From contig NZ_PTLZ01000002.1 of NCBI RefSeq assembly GCF_003293745.1, positions 558,001 to 622,000 of the forward strand: a stretch of 64,000 nucleotides of DNA, written 5' to 3'. The number at the start of each line of letters is the position of its first letter. Within the stretch, counting starts at the first letter, position 1. The notes beneath the pieces were generated by a model. It was not told the origin of the DNA. It saw only the letters and a program-made list of their open reading frames with translations, and ran no database searches. The position numbers and the translations under genes were made by a program. Source of the DNA: Herminiimonas fonticola. GTDB lineage: Bacteria > Pseudomonadota > Gammaproteobacteria > Burkholderiales > Burkholderiaceae_D. Below, piece by piece: positions 32,539 through 42,818 of this stretch.

Positions 32539-32591
32539 AGATTTTGCTTCAGCATCGTCATCCACAATATGGCGATGCTGAAGCAGAATCT
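32539..32591. repeat. Long inverted repeat between tsf and pyrH
   Basis: Two 19-base arms (32539-32557 and 32573-32591) are complementary at 18 positions, with the remaining pair a possible G-U. The loop is 15 bases and holds a CCA/TGG mini-stem. The core arm is TGCTTCAGCATCG. No U-tract follows, and it lies past the tsf terminator, so it belongs to the pyrH leader or is a small repeat element. Confidence 0.8.
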
Positions 32592-32651
32592 GGTAAGAAC
32601 TGAAGTAAAACCATCGCCTCAGTACAACCGGATAAACAAGGAATCCTGCCC

Positions 32652-33368
32652 ATGACAAGCCCAGCCTACAAACGCGTTCTTCTCAAACTTTCGGGTGAGG
32701 CGTTAATGGGAGACGATCCGTACGGCATCAATCGCGCGACCATCGAGCGTATGGTGGCCGACGTGTCGGAAGTGTCAAAGTTAGGTGTGGAGTTGGCGAT
32801 CGTAATTGGTGGCGGCAATATTTTCCGTGGCGTCGCTCCGGGTGCGGAAGGCATGGACCGCGCCACCGCCGACTACATGGGTATGCTGGCCACTGTGATG
32901 AATTCGCTGGCCTTGGCCGATGCAATGCGCCAGGCTGGTATCACGGCACGCGTGATGTCGGCGATTGCGATTGAACAAGTTGTTGAGCCTTATGTTCGTC
33001 CCAAGGCTTTGCAATACCTGGAAGAGGGCAAGATTGTTGTCTTCGCAGCCGGTACTGGCAATCCATTCTTTACCACCGATACCGCAGCTGCTCTGCGCGG
33101 TTCTGAAATCGGTGCGGAAATCGTGTTGAAGGCTACCAAGGTGGATGGCGTGTACAGCGCAGATCCAAACAAGGATCCGGATGCGACACGTTATTCCACC
33201 ATCACTTTTGACGAAGCGATTTCCAAGCATTTACAAGTGATGGATGCGACTGCATTTGCCTTGTGCCGCGACCAAAAATTACCAATTAAAGTGTTCTCCA
33301 TCGTCAAGCCAGGTGCGCTCAAACGCGTGATCATGGGTGAAGATGAAGGCACATTGGTGCACGTATAA
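32652..33368 (+). CDS. pyrH: UMP kinase
   Basis: A 238-residue amino-acid-kinase-fold enzyme making UDP from UMP, the bacterial hexameric type. The phosphate loop is [10 protein letters not shown], then [18 protein letters not shown] and K-A-T-K-V-D-G-V-Y. The length is standard. UMP kinase is inhibited by UTP and activated by GTP in this family. AAGGA precedes the ATG. The gene sits between tsf and frr as in most proteobacteria and has unusual inverted repeats on both sides. Confidence 0.98.
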   Translation: MTSPAYKRVLLKLSGEALMGDDPYGINRATIERMVADVSEVSKLGVELAIVIGGGNIFRGVAPGAEGMDRATADYMGMLATVMNSLALADAMRQAGITARVMSAIAIEQVVEPYVRPKALQYLEEGKIVVFAAGTGNPFFTTDTAAALRGSEIGAEIVLKATKVDGVYSADPNKDPDATRYSTITFDEAISKHLQVMDATAFALCRDQKLPIKVFSIVKPGALKRVIMGEDEGTLVHV

Positions 33369-33385
33369 ATCAAGTAAATTTTGCT

Positions 33386-33410
33386 GAATTGAATTCGGCG
33401 AATTCAATTC
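33386..33410. repeat. Perfect 11-base inverted repeat between pyrH and frr
   Basis: GAATTGAATTC (33386-33396) and GAATTCAATTC (33400-33410) are exact complements around a GGC spacer, 18 bases past the pyrH stop and 33 before frr. It is AT-rich and without a U-tract: an operator-like or RNA-hairpin candidate. Confidence 0.75.
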
Positions 33411-33443
33411 GCGTTTAACTCGTAGTAGAAGAGGAGAACAGTA

Positions 33444-34004
33444 ATGACTGTTGTAGATGCAAAAAAAACTGCTGATCAAAAAATGCAAAAGTCCATCGAG
33501 ACTTTGAAGGCAGATTTGGCAAAAGTACGTACCGGCCGCGCTCACACCGGCATACTGGACCATGTCATGGTCGAGTATTACGGCAATCCGACCAATTTGA
33601 CGCAGGTTGCCAACGTGACGCTGGTTGATGCGCGCACGATCGGTGTTCAACCTTTCGAAAAGAAAATGGTTGCCGTCGTTGAGAAGGCAATTCGTGATGC
33701 CGATCTGGGTCTGAATCCATCGACTCAGGGCGAAATGATCCGTGTACCAACGCCGCCATTGACCGAAGAACGCCGCAAGGAAATGGTCAAGCTAGTCAAA
33801 AGCGAAGCTGAAGATGCAAAAATCGCGATCCGCAATATTCGCCGCGACGCCAACGAAAGCCTGAAAAAGCTTTTGAAAGAAAAAGCCTGCTCGGAAGACG
33901 ACGAACGCCGTGCGCAGGATGAAATCCAGAAACTGACCGACAAGTTTGTACTGGAAGTCGACAAAATGGTCGTCGAAAAAGAAAAAGAAGTGCTGACAGT
34001 TTGA
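33444..34004 (+). CDS. frr: Ribosome recycling factor
   Basis: A 186-residue factor that splits post-termination ribosomes with EF-G. The two-domain tRNA-like shape is reflected in the sequence: helical domain I at both ends (K-M-Q-K-S-I-E-T-L and a long charged helix at the C-terminus) and beta domain II in the middle. V-R-T-G-R-A, Y-Y-G-N-P-T and P-P-L-T-E-E-R-R-K are family marks. AGAGGAG precedes the ATG. It follows pyrH by 75 bases. Confidence 0.98.
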   Translation: MTVVDAKKTADQKMQKSIETLKADLAKVRTGRAHTGILDHVMVEYYGNPTNLTQVANVTLVDARTIGVQPFEKKMVAVVEKAIRDADLGLNPSTQGEMIRVPTPPLTEERRKEMVKLVKSEAEDAKIAIRNIRRDANESLKKLLKEKACSEDDERRAQDEIQKLTDKFVLEVDKMVVEKEKEVLTV

Positions 34005-34053
34005 GTCGGCTCTCGATTCTTTTGCCATCCCCATTATTTCTGGATATCCATCC

Positions 34054-34818
34054 ATGACGTCGTCGAGCTCAACCCAGGTCGTGCCTGACGTATCGCTGGT
34101 GCCGCGTCATATTGCCATCATCATGGATGGCAATGGACGCTGGGCGACCAAGCGTTTCATGCCGCGCGTGGCAGGTCACGTCAAAGGTGTGGAAGCCGTG
34201 CGCGGTATCGTCGAAGCATGTGCGATGCAGGGCGTGGAGTATGTAACCTTTTTTGCTTTCAGCTCGGAAAATTGGCGTCGCCCGGATGATGAGGTGTCCT
34301 TGCTGATGCGTCTGTTCGTGACGGCGCTGGAGCGTGAGGTTGCCAAGATGCATGCCAACGGTATCCGACTGAAAATTGTCGGCGACCTTAGTCGTTTCGA
34401 CGACAAACTGCAAAAAATGATTGCCAGCGCGGAACGTAAAACGGCTGCAAACGATAAGTTGACGGTCACCATTTGTGCCAACTATGGCGGTCGTTGGGAC
34501 ATCATGCAGGCGGTCAATCAAATGGTGGCGACCAATCCCGGTGCGACTGATTTCAGTGAAGAGCAACTGGCGCAATATTTGTCGCTGGCTTATGCTCCTG
34601 AGCCTGATCTGTTCATACGCACTGGCGGCGAAGAACGTATTTCCAACTTCCTGCTGTGGCAGCTCGCTTATACCGAGTTGTATTTCACCGATGCCTACTG
34701 GCCTGATTTTGATGCGGCTGAGTTGGAGAAGGCAATTTCATCCTATCAGCAACGCGAACGGCGCTTTGGTCGTACCAGTGCCCAGTTGACTGAACAAGCG
34801 TCGGCGGCCAAATGCTGA
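34054..34818 (+). CDS. uppS: Undecaprenyl diphosphate synthase (isoprenyl transferase)
   Basis: A 254-residue cis-prenyltransferase that builds the C55 lipid carrier of peptidoglycan and O-antigen. [13 protein letters not shown] with Asp25 is the diphosphate-binding motif. [11 protein letters not shown] and the late D-L-F-I-R-T-G-G-E[10 protein letters not shown] region are complete. It overlaps cdsA by 7 bases. In Escherichia coli dxr comes before uppS; here dxr follows cdsA. Confidence 0.97.
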   Translation: MTSSSSTQVVPDVSLVPRHIAIIMDGNGRWATKRFMPRVAGHVKGVEAVRGIVEACAMQGVEYVTFFAFSSENWRRPDDEVSLLMRLFVTALEREVAKMHANGIRLKIVGDLSRFDDKLQKMIASAERKTAANDKLTVTICANYGGRWDIMQAVNQMVATNPGATDFSEEQLAQYLSLAYAPEPDLFIRTGGEERISNFLLWQLAYTELYFTDAYWPDFDAAELEKAISSYQQRERRFGRTSAQLTEQASAAKC

Positions 34819-35630
34819 AAACCCGTGTCATCACTGCATTGATCTTACTGGCAGTGCTGTTGCTGGTGATTTCTTCTGCTTCATTTATCGTCTTTGCCGT
34901 ATTCACGGGAATCTTCTTTGCTGCGGCCGCGTGGGAATGTCTGCGCCTGTTTGGCAATAAATTTCCTGTGGTCGGGGCCGTCTTGTGGACAGTAGCGTTT
35001 GCCTATCTGGTGGTGACTGCCAGCTTTAAACAAAGTGTGCTGCTGTACGCGATCTGCGTTGCGATCTGGGCCTTGCGTCTGGTGCCTTCGCTGGGATTCG
35101 GATTGCCATCGCTGGATGGCGTGCGGAATCGCTTGCTGACCGGTATTTACGGCATTGCCGTCCTAGGTGCGTTCGTTGCCATCCTCAGTTTATACAATCG
35201 TTCAGCGCTATACATGTTCTCGGTCATGGCGCTGGTCTGGATTGCCGATATCGGCGCATATTTCAGTGGTAAGGCTTTTGGCAAACGCAAGCTGGCGCCC
35301 TCGATTTCTCCCGGTAAATCGTGGGAAGGTGCGATAGGCGGCGGCATTCTGGTATTGCTCGCTAGTGCAGCGACGCTGAAAGTACCAGCCTTGAACGATA
35401 CGTTTGCTGTACAGCTTTACCTCAAATGGGGTTGGGCTGGTTTTCTCTCGATATTAATATTGATGGTTGCTGCCAGCATAGTCGGCGATCTGTTCGAATC
35501 CCAACTCAAGCGTCGCGCAGGCATGAAGGACAGCAGTAATCTGCTGCCCGGCCATGGTGGCGTACTCGATAGACTGGACGCATTGATCCCGACATTGCCG
35601 CTGGCAGTGCTGGTTGGCTACTGGATGTAA
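34812..35630 (+). CDS. cdsA: Phosphatidate cytidylyltransferase
   Basis: A 272-residue inner-membrane enzyme forming CDP-diacylglycerol from phosphatidic acid and CTP, the branch point for phospholipids. About eight hydrophobic helices are visible. The family signature lies at the C-terminus: [25 protein letters not shown] and L-D-R-L-D. It begins within the last codons of uppS. Confidence 0.96.
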   Translation: MLKTRVITALILLAVLLLVISSASFIVFAVFTGIFFAAAAWECLRLFGNKFPVVGAVLWTVAFAYLVVTASFKQSVLLYAICVAIWALRLVPSLGFGLPSLDGVRNRLLTGIYGIAVLGAFVAILSLYNRSALYMFSVMALVWIADIGAYFSGKAFGKRKLAPSISPGKSWEGAIGGGILVLLASAATLKVPALNDTFAVQLYLKWGWAGFLSILILMVAASIVGDLFESQLKRRAGMKDSSNLLPGHGGVLDRLDALIPTLPLAVLVGYWM

Positions 35631-35637
35631 GGCGCAA

Positions 35638-36828
35638 ATGCAGCAAAAAATGCAGTACATCACAATACTCGGTTCGACCGGCTCCATAGGCGTATCGACA
35701 CTGGACGTCATTGCACGTCATCCTGATCGTTATCGTGTCTATGCATTGACGGCGCAAAATCGTGTCGAAGAATTGGCCGCGCAGTGCGTACAATTTCAGC
35801 CGAGTATCGCCGTCGTTGGCAACGCCGAATCTGCTCAAAAACTCCAACTCATATTGCGTCAACAAGGCTTGAAAACTCAGGTCGAACATGGCGCAGCCGC
35901 TTTGTGCGCAGTTGCCAGTGCGGCAGAGTGCGATTGCGTGATGGCGGCGATTGTCGGCGCGGCTGGTTTGGCTCCTACGCTGGCAGCAGCGCGTGCCGGT
36001 AAAAAAGTACTGTTGGCGAATAAAGAAGCGCTGGTCATGTCTGGTCCTTTGTTGATGGACGCAGTGGCTTCCAGTGGTGCGACCTTGATGCCGATTGATA
36101 GCGAACACAATGCTATTTTCCAGTGCATTCCTGCGGCATATCACGATCAACATCAACGCACACCATCGCAACACGGTATCGAAAAAATCCTGTTGACGGC
36201 GTCGGGCGGACCTTTCCTGCATCGCGATATCAACACACTGGATAAAGTAACTTGTGCAGAAGCGATTGCGCATCCTAAATGGGTAATGGGCCGAAAAATT
36301 TCGGTGGACTCGGCCACGATGATGAACAAGGGCTTGGAAGTGATAGAAGCGCACTGGTTGTTCGGTGTGCCGGCCAGCCAGATTGAAGTCGTGATTCACC
36401 CGCAAAGCGTGGTGCATTCTATGGTGTCGTACGTGGATGGCTCGGTGCTGGCACAACTTGGCAATCCCGATATGCGTACGCCGATCGCACACGCGATGGC
36501 GTACCCGGAACGTATCGCTTCAGGAGTTGCTTCTATCGATCTGGTCAAGATTGCGCAGCTTACTTTTGAGGCACCCGATCTGGTCCGATTTCCCTGTCTG
36601 AAACTGGCGTATGATGCATTGCAAGCGGGCGGTTCAGCGCCGGCGATCATGAATGCTGCGAATGAAATCGCAGTACAGGCCTTCCTGGATGGTCGTATCG
36701 GTTTTCGCGTGATCGATCAATTGATTGCACGCGTGATGGCCGCCTTGCCCTCGGGCCCAGTAACGGATATTGAATCAGTTTTTGAGCAGGATCAGCGCGC
36801 GCGCGATGTTGCCAATTCTTTTATATAA
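35638..36828 (+). CDS. dxr: 1-deoxy-D-xylulose 5-phosphate reductoisomerase
   Basis: A 396-residue NADPH enzyme of the non-mevalonate isoprenoid pathway (DXP to MEP). ATG 35638 is chosen because AAGG lies five bases before it and the N-terminus then reaches the NADPH loop L-G-S-T-G-S-I-G quickly; an ATG four codons later is also possible. [16 protein letters not shown] (metal Asp/Glu) and M-N-K-G-L-E form the active site. It lies 7 bases after cdsA and supplies the pathway used by UppS. Confidence 0.97.
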   Translation: MQQKMQYITILGSTGSIGVSTLDVIARHPDRYRVYALTAQNRVEELAAQCVQFQPSIAVVGNAESAQKLQLILRQQGLKTQVEHGAAALCAVASAAECDCVMAAIVGAAGLAPTLAAARAGKKVLLANKEALVMSGPLLMDAVASSGATLMPIDSEHNAIFQCIPAAYHDQHQRTPSQHGIEKILLTASGGPFLHRDINTLDKVTCAEAIAHPKWVMGRKISVDSATMMNKGLEVIEAHWLFGVPASQIEVVIHPQSVVHSMVSYVDGSVLAQLGNPDMRTPIAHAMAYPERIASGVASIDLVKIAQLTFEAPDLVRFPCLKLAYDALQAGGSAPAIMNAANEIAVQAFLDGRIGFRVIDQLIARVMAALPSGPVTDIESVFEQDQRARDVANSFI

Positions 36829-36830
36829 AC

Positions 36831-38198
36831 ATGCACTTTCTCCAAACCATTCTGGCTTTTGCGGTCGTTCTCGGCGTGCTGATTATCGTGCACGAACTGG
36901 GACATTATCTGGTCGCGCGCTGGTGCGGCGTCAAGGTGTTGCGTTTCTCTGTGGGTATGGGGAAGGTCGTTTATTCGCGACGTTTCGGCGCGGACCAGAC
37001 CGAATGGGCGATTTCTGTTTTGCCCCTTGGTGGTTACGTCAAAATGCTGGATGCGCGCGAAGGTGACTTGAGCGACGTTTCGCCGGAAGATTTGAAGCGC
37101 GAATTTACCCGGCAATCGGTATGGCGTCGTATTGCTATTGTGGCTGCGGGTCCACTTGCCAATTTCTTGCTGGCGATCTTGGTATTTGCCGGTTTGTACG
37201 TCTATGGTATTCCGGAACCAGCTCCTAAGCTGCGTGCGCCAGCAGAACAGTCAGTAGCCTATCAAGCTGGCTTGCGCGGTGGGGAACTGGTTACTGCGGT
37301 CAATGGCGAGCCGATTCAGATCTGGAACGACCTGCGCTGGCAGATGGTGCAAGGGGTTGTGAATAACAAGCCGGTCAAGCTGGATGTTGAGCGGGCGAAT
37401 CCCAATTTTCCATCTGAAAAATTAATCAGCACGCTAACCATTCCCGTCGACAGCATTTCTGCCGAAGAGCTGGAAGGTGACTTTCTCGTCAAACTGGGTA
37501 TCGATCTGGCACGTCCTCGCGCAATCCTGGGCCAGGTTGTAGCAGACGGTCCTGCGATGCTTGCAGGCTTGCAGACTGGCGATCTGGTGACAGCCGTGAA
37601 TGGTGTGGCGATTCCTGATGGCATGGCCTTGGTGGAAGCAGTACGCGCTTCTCCGGGCAAGATGCTGAAAATCGATCTTTTGCGCGATGGTAAGCCGCTG
37701 AGCGTCAATGTCACGCCGGAAGAGGCGAACAAGGATGGTCAGGTTTTCGGCCGCATCAAGGTCGAGGTGCCGATGGTGCCGGATATGGTGTTGGCGAGCC
37801 ATGGCCCGATTGCGGCTTTGGTCAAGGGCGTACAGAAGACCTGGGATACCAGTGTGATGACGCTCAAGATGGTCGGCAAGATGATCGTCGGCGAGGTGTC
37901 GTGGAAAAATGTGACTGGTCCGATTACGATCGCTGATTACGCTGGGCAGACGGCGCGTATAGGTCTGATCAGTTACCTTAGTTTTATCGCCTTCGTCAGT
38001 ATCAGTTTGGGTGTCATGAATCTATTACCTATCCCAGTGCTGGATGGTGGGCATTTGCTGTATTATGCTGTGGAAGTTTTGACGGGTCGTCCTGTCTCTG
38101 AACGCTTTGGCGCAATTGCGCAGCGTGCAGGAATAGGAATATTGATGACCTTGATGTTGGTGGCGGTTTTTAATGATATTAACCGCCTGATCTCCTGA
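36831..38198 (+). CDS. rseP: RIP zinc metalloprotease RseP
   Basis: A 455-residue inner-membrane site-2 protease that cleaves anti-sigma factor RseA within the membrane during envelope stress. The zinc motif H-E-L-G-H is at residues 21-25 in the first membrane helix. Two PDZ domains follow (about 115-310), and the third zinc ligand is in L-P-I-P-V-L-D-G-G-H-L near 402. The last helix closes the protein. It starts 2 bases after the dxr stop. Its place directly before bamA fits its link to outer-membrane protein stress. Confidence 0.97.
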   Translation: MHFLQTILAFAVVLGVLIIVHELGHYLVARWCGVKVLRFSVGMGKVVYSRRFGADQTEWAISVLPLGGYVKMLDAREGDLSDVSPEDLKREFTRQSVWRRIAIVAAGPLANFLLAILVFAGLYVYGIPEPAPKLRAPAEQSVAYQAGLRGGELVTAVNGEPIQIWNDLRWQMVQGVVNNKPVKLDVERANPNFPSEKLISTLTIPVDSISAEELEGDFLVKLGIDLARPRAILGQVVADGPAMLAGLQTGDLVTAVNGVAIPDGMALVEAVRASPGKMLKIDLLRDGKPLSVNVTPEEANKDGQVFGRIKVEVPMVPDMVLASHGPIAALVKGVQKTWDTSVMTLKMVGKMIVGEVSWKNVTGPITIADYAGQTARIGLISYLSFIAFVSISLGVMNLLPIPVLDGGHLLYYAVEVLTGRPVSERFGAIAQRAGIGILMTLMLVAVFNDINRLIS

Positions 38199-38255
38199 CC
38201 AGGTAAGTCTTTCAACGAACCCAAGTCTGACTAGTATCTCAATCTACGATAGCCA

Positions 38256-40661
38256 ATGAAATTATATTCAGAACGTTTCTCTTTGCCGACTTTCCCTCGT
38301 CACCTTATCGCTGTTGCTGCCTTTGCATTGTGCTCCGGCTACGCGCATGCGGCTGATCCTTTTACTGTAAAGGACATACGCGTTGAGGGGATTCAGCGTA
38401 CAGAAGCGGGCACGGTTTTCAGCTATTTGCCGGTACGGGTAGGTGAAACGTTTACCGATGAAAAAGGTGCGACTGCGATCAAGGCTTTGTACGCAACCGG
38501 TTTTTTCAAGGACGTGCGTATCGAGGTTGAAGGCGATGTGCTGGTTGTTTTCGTTGAAGAGCGTCCTGCGATTGCCGCCGTTGAATTTACCGGCACCAAG
38601 GAATTCGACAAGGAACAGTTGACGAAGGCGCTGAAAGAAATCGGCGTTGGCGAATCGCGGATTTTCGACAAGGCCTTGGTCGATCGTGCCGAACAGGAAC
38701 TGAAGCGTCAGTATTTGTCGCGCGGTTTGTATAGCGTTGTGATCACCACGACGGTAACGCCGATAGAGCGCAATCGTGTATCGATCACGTTTGCAGTCGA
38801 AGAGGGTGATGTTTCGCGCATTAAGAACATTAACATCATCGGTAGCAAGGCTTTCAGCGAAAAAGAATTAATCAAGAACATGAGCCTGAGCACACCGGGC
38901 TGGTTTACCTGGTATTCGAAGGCAGATCAATATTCAAAACAAAAACTGGCTGGTGACATTGAGAAGATGAAATCGTTTTATCTGGATCGCGGTTATATCG
39001 AGATGCAGATAGAGTCGACACAGGTTTCGATCTCGCCGGATAAAAAAGATATTTACATCACCGTCAATATTAAAGAAGGTGAGAAGTACTCCGTTTCCGA
39101 TATCAAACTCGAAGGTGAGATGTTTGGTCGTGAAGAGGAATTGAAGTCGCTGTTGCAATTGAAAAAAGGTGATGTTTATTCCGGTGAAAAATTGACGGCG
39201 AGTACGAAAAACATTTCAGAACGTCTCGGCAACTTCGGTTACGCCTTCGCCAACGTGAATGCAAATCCGCAATTGGATCGTGACAAGAAAGAAGTGGCTT
39301 TCACGATACTGATTGATCCGGGCAAGCGCGTATACGTTCGCAATATCAATATTTCCGGCAATACTAAAACACGCGATGAAGTCATTCGCCGCGAGTTGCG
39401 TCAGTTTGAAAATTCCTGGTACGACGGTGAAAAAATTAAACTGTCGCGTGATCGTGTCGATCGTCTCGACTACTTCAATGAGGTCACTGTCGAAACACCG
39501 GACGTTCCTGGCAAGACTGATCAGGTCGATGTCAATCTTGCTGTTACAGAAAAACCGACCGGTAACATTATGCTGGGTGCAGGTTTTTCCAGTTCGGAAA
39601 AATTGTCCTTGAGTGGTGCGATTAATCAGGCAAATGCTTTTGGTAGTGGCAACACAGTTGGTATTGATGTCAATACCAGCAAATTGAATCGCACCATTGC
39701 ATTGTCTAGCACAAATCCATACTTCACTGACGATGGCATTAGTCGCAGTTATGAAGTATTTACCCGCACGACCCGACCGCCGACCATAAATACCGGCGAT
39801 TATCGTATTCGCACAAACGGTGCCAATGTTAAATTCGGTGTGCCGTTTTCAGAATATGACCGCGTGTTTTTCGGTATTGGTATAGAGCAAACAGACCTTG
39901 AAACATATACAAACACAAACGGCACGGTTACTAATAACACTACTAGTCCTGACGCATACCGGCGCTATGTAGACAATATCAATGGAGTTGCCAGAAAGGA
40001 TGACCCTCGCAGTGCTTTCCAAGAGGGGCAGCACGATGCTTCTGCGACTGCACTGCCTTTAACAGCAGCTTGGCAGCGCGATAATCGCGATAGTGCATTG
40101 GTGCCAACTAAAGGCCGTTATCAGCGCGCTAACTTTGAAATTTCGCCAGCGGGCGATTCGAATTATTTCCGCGCAACTTACCAGCAGCAATGGTTCCGAC
40201 CTTTGTTCAGTAGTACGACATTGGCATTGAACGGCGAGGTTAATTACGGTAAAGCTCTGGGCGGAAAGGTTTACCCTATCTTCAAGAACTTCTATGCCGG
40301 TGGTATTGGTTCCGTGCGCGGTTATGAAAGTTCATCGCTCGGCCCCAAAGATGAAATCACTGGTGATCCATTGGGCGGTTCGTCACGACTCATTTTCAAT
40401 GCTGAGTTGCAATTTCCATTTCCTGGATCAGGAATAGATCGGAGCTTGCGCTGGTTTACTTTCTTTGATGCTGGTAATGTATATAAAGATGGGTTCGGTG
40501 GAGACTTGAAAACCTCGGTGGGTATAGGTTTAAGCTGGATATCGCCAATCGGACCGTTGAAGTTGAGTTTTGGCAAGGCATTGAATGCCGATGATAGTGC
40601 CGATGTCACAAAACGTGATAAAACCCAAGCCTTTCAATTCCAGTTGGGTACAGGTTTCTAA
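38256..40661 (+). CDS. bamA: Outer membrane protein assembly factor BamA
   Basis: An 801-residue essential barrel that inserts beta-barrel proteins into the outer membrane. A signal peptide ends near A-H-A (residues 30-32). Five POTRA domains span about 35-430, starting F-T-V-K-D-I-R-V-E-G-I-Q-R. The Omp85 barrel follows; V-R-G-Y-E is the conserved loop 6 V-R-G-F/Y motif, and the chain ends F-Q-L-G-T-G-F with a terminal aromatic. One extracellular loop (around T-N-T-N-G-T-V-T-N-N-T-T) is Thr/Asn-rich, probably variable. It sits between rseP and skp as is usual. Confidence 0.97.
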   Translation: MKLYSERFSLPTFPRHLIAVAAFALCSGYAHAADPFTVKDIRVEGIQRTEAGTVFSYLPVRVGETFTDEKGATAIKALYATGFFKDVRIEVEGDVLVVFVEERPAIAAVEFTGTKEFDKEQLTKALKEIGVGESRIFDKALVDRAEQELKRQYLSRGLYSVVITTTVTPIERNRVSITFAVEEGDVSRIKNINIIGSKAFSEKELIKNMSLSTPGWFTWYSKADQYSKQKLAGDIEKMKSFYLDRGYIEMQIESTQVSISPDKKDIYITVNIKEGEKYSVSDIKLEGEMFGREEELKSLLQLKKGDVYSGEKLTASTKNISERLGNFGYAFANVNANPQLDRDKKEVAFTILIDPGKRVYVRNINISGNTKTRDEVIRRELRQFENSWYDGEKIKLSRDRVDRLDYFNEVTVETPDVPGKTDQVDVNLAVTEKPTGNIMLGAGFSSSEKLSLSGAINQANAFGSGNTVGIDVNTSKLNRTIALSSTNPYFTDDGISRSYEVFTRTTRPPTINTGDYRIRTNGANVKFGVPFSEYDRVFFGIGIEQTDLETYTNTNGTVTNNTTSPDAYRRYVDNINGVARKDDPRSAFQEGQHDASATALPLTAAWQRDNRDSALVPTKGRYQRANFEISPAGDSNYFRATYQQQWFRPLFSSTTLALNGEVNYGKALGGKVYPIFKNFYAGGIGSVRGYESSSLGPKDEITGDPLGGSSRLIFNAELQFPFPGSGIDRSLRWFTFFDAGNVYKDGFGGDLKTSVGIGLSWISPIGPLKLSFGKALNADDSADVTKRDKTQAFQFQLGTGF

Positions 40662-40718
40662 TCGCTTTGAGGCATAATCAAAAATTAGTAATTGAAATTT
40701 GAAATGCGGAGAATTATT

Positions 40719-41237
40719 TTGAAGTCATTATCTAAATTATCAGTAGCATCCAAAGGCCTGACATTATTTGTCGCAGGGTTGTTCTTGGTTTCTGGTGTGC
40801 AAGCGCAGGAAATGAAAATTGGTGTCGTCAGTACCGAACGCATTTTCCGCGAAGCCGCACCTTACAAAGCTGCACAAGTAAAGATCGAACAGGAATTCTC
40901 CAAGCGCGAGAAAAATTTGCAGGATTTGGCAACACGTTTAAAAGCCATGGCAGACAAGCTGGATAAAGATGCAGCAGTATTGTCAGATTCGGATCGTACC
41001 AAGCGTCAGCGTGAACTGGCTGAGGTCGACAAGGATTTTCAACGTACGCAGCGTGAATTCAAGGAAGATTTGAACCAGCGTCGTAACGAAGAAATGGCAA
41101 ATGTCATCGACCGTACCAATAAGGTGATCAAGCAGATCGCTGAAGCGGAAAAATACGATATCGTGCTGCAGGAAGCGGTTTATATCAGCCCGCGTATCGA
41201 TATCACTGACAAAGTGCTCAAGGCTTTGAGCAAATAA
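40719..41237 (+). CDS. skp: Periplasmic chaperone Skp/OmpH
   Basis: A trimeric periplasmic chaperone that holds unfolded outer-membrane proteins for BamA. The signal peptide ends V-Q-A before Q-E-M-K-I-G-V-V. The body is a long charged helical hairpin (K-R-E-K-N-L-Q-D-L-A-T-R) forming the tentacles, and the C-terminus returns to the trimer body (Y-D-I-V-L-Q-E-A-V-Y). The start is uncertain: TTG 40719 has GGAGA six bases before it and is chosen; ATG 40704 would add five residues with no clear Shine-Dalgarno. It lies between bamA and lpxD. Confidence 0.92.
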   Translation: MKSLSKLSVASKGLTLFVAGLFLVSGVQAQEMKIGVVSTERIFREAAPYKAAQVKIEQEFSKREKNLQDLATRLKAMADKLDKDAAVLSDSDRTKRQRELAEVDKDFQRTQREFKEDLNQRRNEEMANVIDRTNKVIKQIAEAEKYDIVLQEAVYISPRIDITDKVLKALSK

Positions 41238-41251
41238 TATAAAAGGCAACG

Positions 41252-42319
41252 ATGAGCACTCGGCTGGGAGAATTAGTCGAACGCTTGGGGGGCCGGTTGA
41301 TCGGCAATGCTGACATTGAAGTCGTCGGTATTGCACCGTTAAGCGATGCTTCAGCATCGCACATCACGTTTCTTTCCAATCCCAAGTTTAGAGGGCAGGC
41401 TGCACAAACTCGTGCGGCCGCTTTGATTTTGTCTCCTCCAGACGATGAAGTCGTGGGCGCGACATATTCCGGTGCGCGTATTGTCGTGACCAATCCGTAC
41501 GCCTATTTCGCGCGCTCCGCACAATTTTTTGCATCATTGAATGCGCGAGTGGCACCGCATGGTATTCATCCTACTGCTGCTGTTGACCCGCAAGCACAGG
41601 TTGCGGCTAGCGCTTCCATCGGACCACACGTCACTATCGAAGCTGGCGCCATCATTGAGGATGCTTGCGTGATTGGAGCAGGGTGCTTTGTCGGGGCTGA
41701 TGCGCGAGTTGGCAGTGCAACGCATTTTTATCCGCGCGTTACATTTTTGGCTGGCTGCCAGATCGGCAAGCGTGGAATCATTCACTCCGGTGCTGTGATA
41801 GGTGCAGATGGCTTTGGCTTTGCCAATGAAGGTGGGGCTTGGATCAAGATCCCGCAAACCGGTACAGTCAAAATCGGCGATGATGTCGAAATTGGAGCGA
41901 ATACATCTATCGATCGCGGTGCCCTTGCCGATACCGTGATTGAAGACGGTGTCAAACTCGATAATCAAATCCAGATTGGTCACAATTGCCATATAGGCGC
42001 GCACACCGCGATGGCTGGCTGCGTCGGCGTGGCGGGTAGCGCGATTATCGGCAAGCATTGCACATTTGGCGGCGCGGCCATGGTGCTAGGTCACCTGACG
42101 ATTGCGGATAATGTGCATATTTCGTCGGGCAGCATGGTGTCACGCTCTATCCATGAAAAGGGACAATACACAGGGTTTTATCCATTGGCAAAAAATGCCG
42201 ATTGGGAAAAATCTGCCGTCATAGTGCGCAATTTACCGACGATGCGTGAGAAAATTCGGCAGCTGGAAAAAACAATTAAATCGCTAGGCAATAACGAGAG
42301 TGAAGAACCAAATGAGTAA
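41252..42319 (+). CDS. lpxD: UDP-3-O-acylglucosamine N-acyltransferase
   Basis: A 355-residue trimeric acyltransferase adding the second 3-hydroxyacyl chain in lipid A synthesis. An N-terminal uridine-binding domain ([10 protein letters not shown]) precedes a left-handed beta-helix with hexapeptide repeats. The catalytic His lies in the segment [16 protein letters not shown]. The C-terminal helix carries the acyl-carrier binding end. Its last 8 bases overlap fabZ. Confidence 0.97.
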   Translation: MSTRLGELVERLGGRLIGNADIEVVGIAPLSDASASHITFLSNPKFRGQAAQTRAAALILSPPDDEVVGATYSGARIVVTNPYAYFARSAQFFASLNARVAPHGIHPTAAVDPQAQVAASASIGPHVTIEAGAIIEDACVIGAGCFVGADARVGSATHFYPRVTFLAGCQIGKRGIIHSGAVIGADGFGFANEGGAWIKIPQTGTVKIGDDVEIGANTSIDRGALADTVIEDGVKLDNQIQIGHNCHIGAHTAMAGCVGVAGSAIIGKHCTFGGAAMVLGHLTIADNVHISSGSMVSRSIHEKGQYTGFYPLAKNADWEKSAVIVRNLPTMREKIRQLEKTIKSLGNNESEEPNE

Positions 42320-42818
42320 CGAACCAAATGCGGATGTAAAAGCAGTGTCAAAAACGCTGGATATCAATCAGATCAAACAATATTTGCCGCATCGCTATCC
42401 CATGCTGCTGGTTGATCGCGTATTGACCTGGGAATCGGGTAAATCGATTACCGCAATCAAAAACGTTACGGCGAATGAAGAATTTTTCAATGGCCATTTC
42501 CCGCACAAGCCGGTGATGCCAGGTGTATTGATGATTGAAGCGCTGGCGCAAACTGCCGCTTTGCTATCGTTCCTGACGATGGGTCAAAAACCTGATGACA
42601 ATAGCGTGGTGTACTTCATCGGTATCGATGGTGCGCGCTTCAAGCGTCCAGTCGAACCTGGCGATCAGTTGAAAATGGAAGTTGAAATCCTGCGTAACGC
42701 GCGTGGCATCTGGAAATATAAAGCGACCGGTTCGGTAGATGGCCAACTCGCGCTTGAAGCAGAACTGATGTGCACAATGCGTACCATCAACGAACCAAGT
42801 CCAGCTGCGGGGCAGTAA
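42312..42818 (+). CDS. fabZ: 3-hydroxyacyl-[acyl-carrier-protein] dehydratase FabZ
   Basis: A 168-residue hot-dog-fold dehydratase of fatty acid elongation. Family motifs are [13 protein letters not shown] and [20 protein letters not shown], with the catalytic His and Glu. ATG 42312 is used; a GTG four codons earlier is less likely. It overlaps lpxD by 8 bases and shares one base with the lpxA start (TAATG). It competes with LpxA for 3-hydroxyacyl-ACP, so co-expression may help keep phospholipid and lipid A synthesis in balance. Confidence 0.97.
   Translation: MSNEPNADVKAVSKTLDINQIKQYLPHRYPMLLVDRVLTWESGKSITAIKNVTANEEFFNGHFPHKPVMPGVLMIEALAQTAALLSFLTMGQKPDDNSVVYFIGIDGARFKRPVEPGDQLKMEVEILRNARGIWKYKATGSVDGQLALEAELMCTMRTINEPSPAAGQ

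Noticed and set aside
41343-41360. Hairpin GCGATGC-TTCA-GCATCGC in lpxD sharing 12 bases with the pyrH leader hairpin
   Set aside because: It lies in a conserved coding stretch and the shared word is short; a common origin is not supported.
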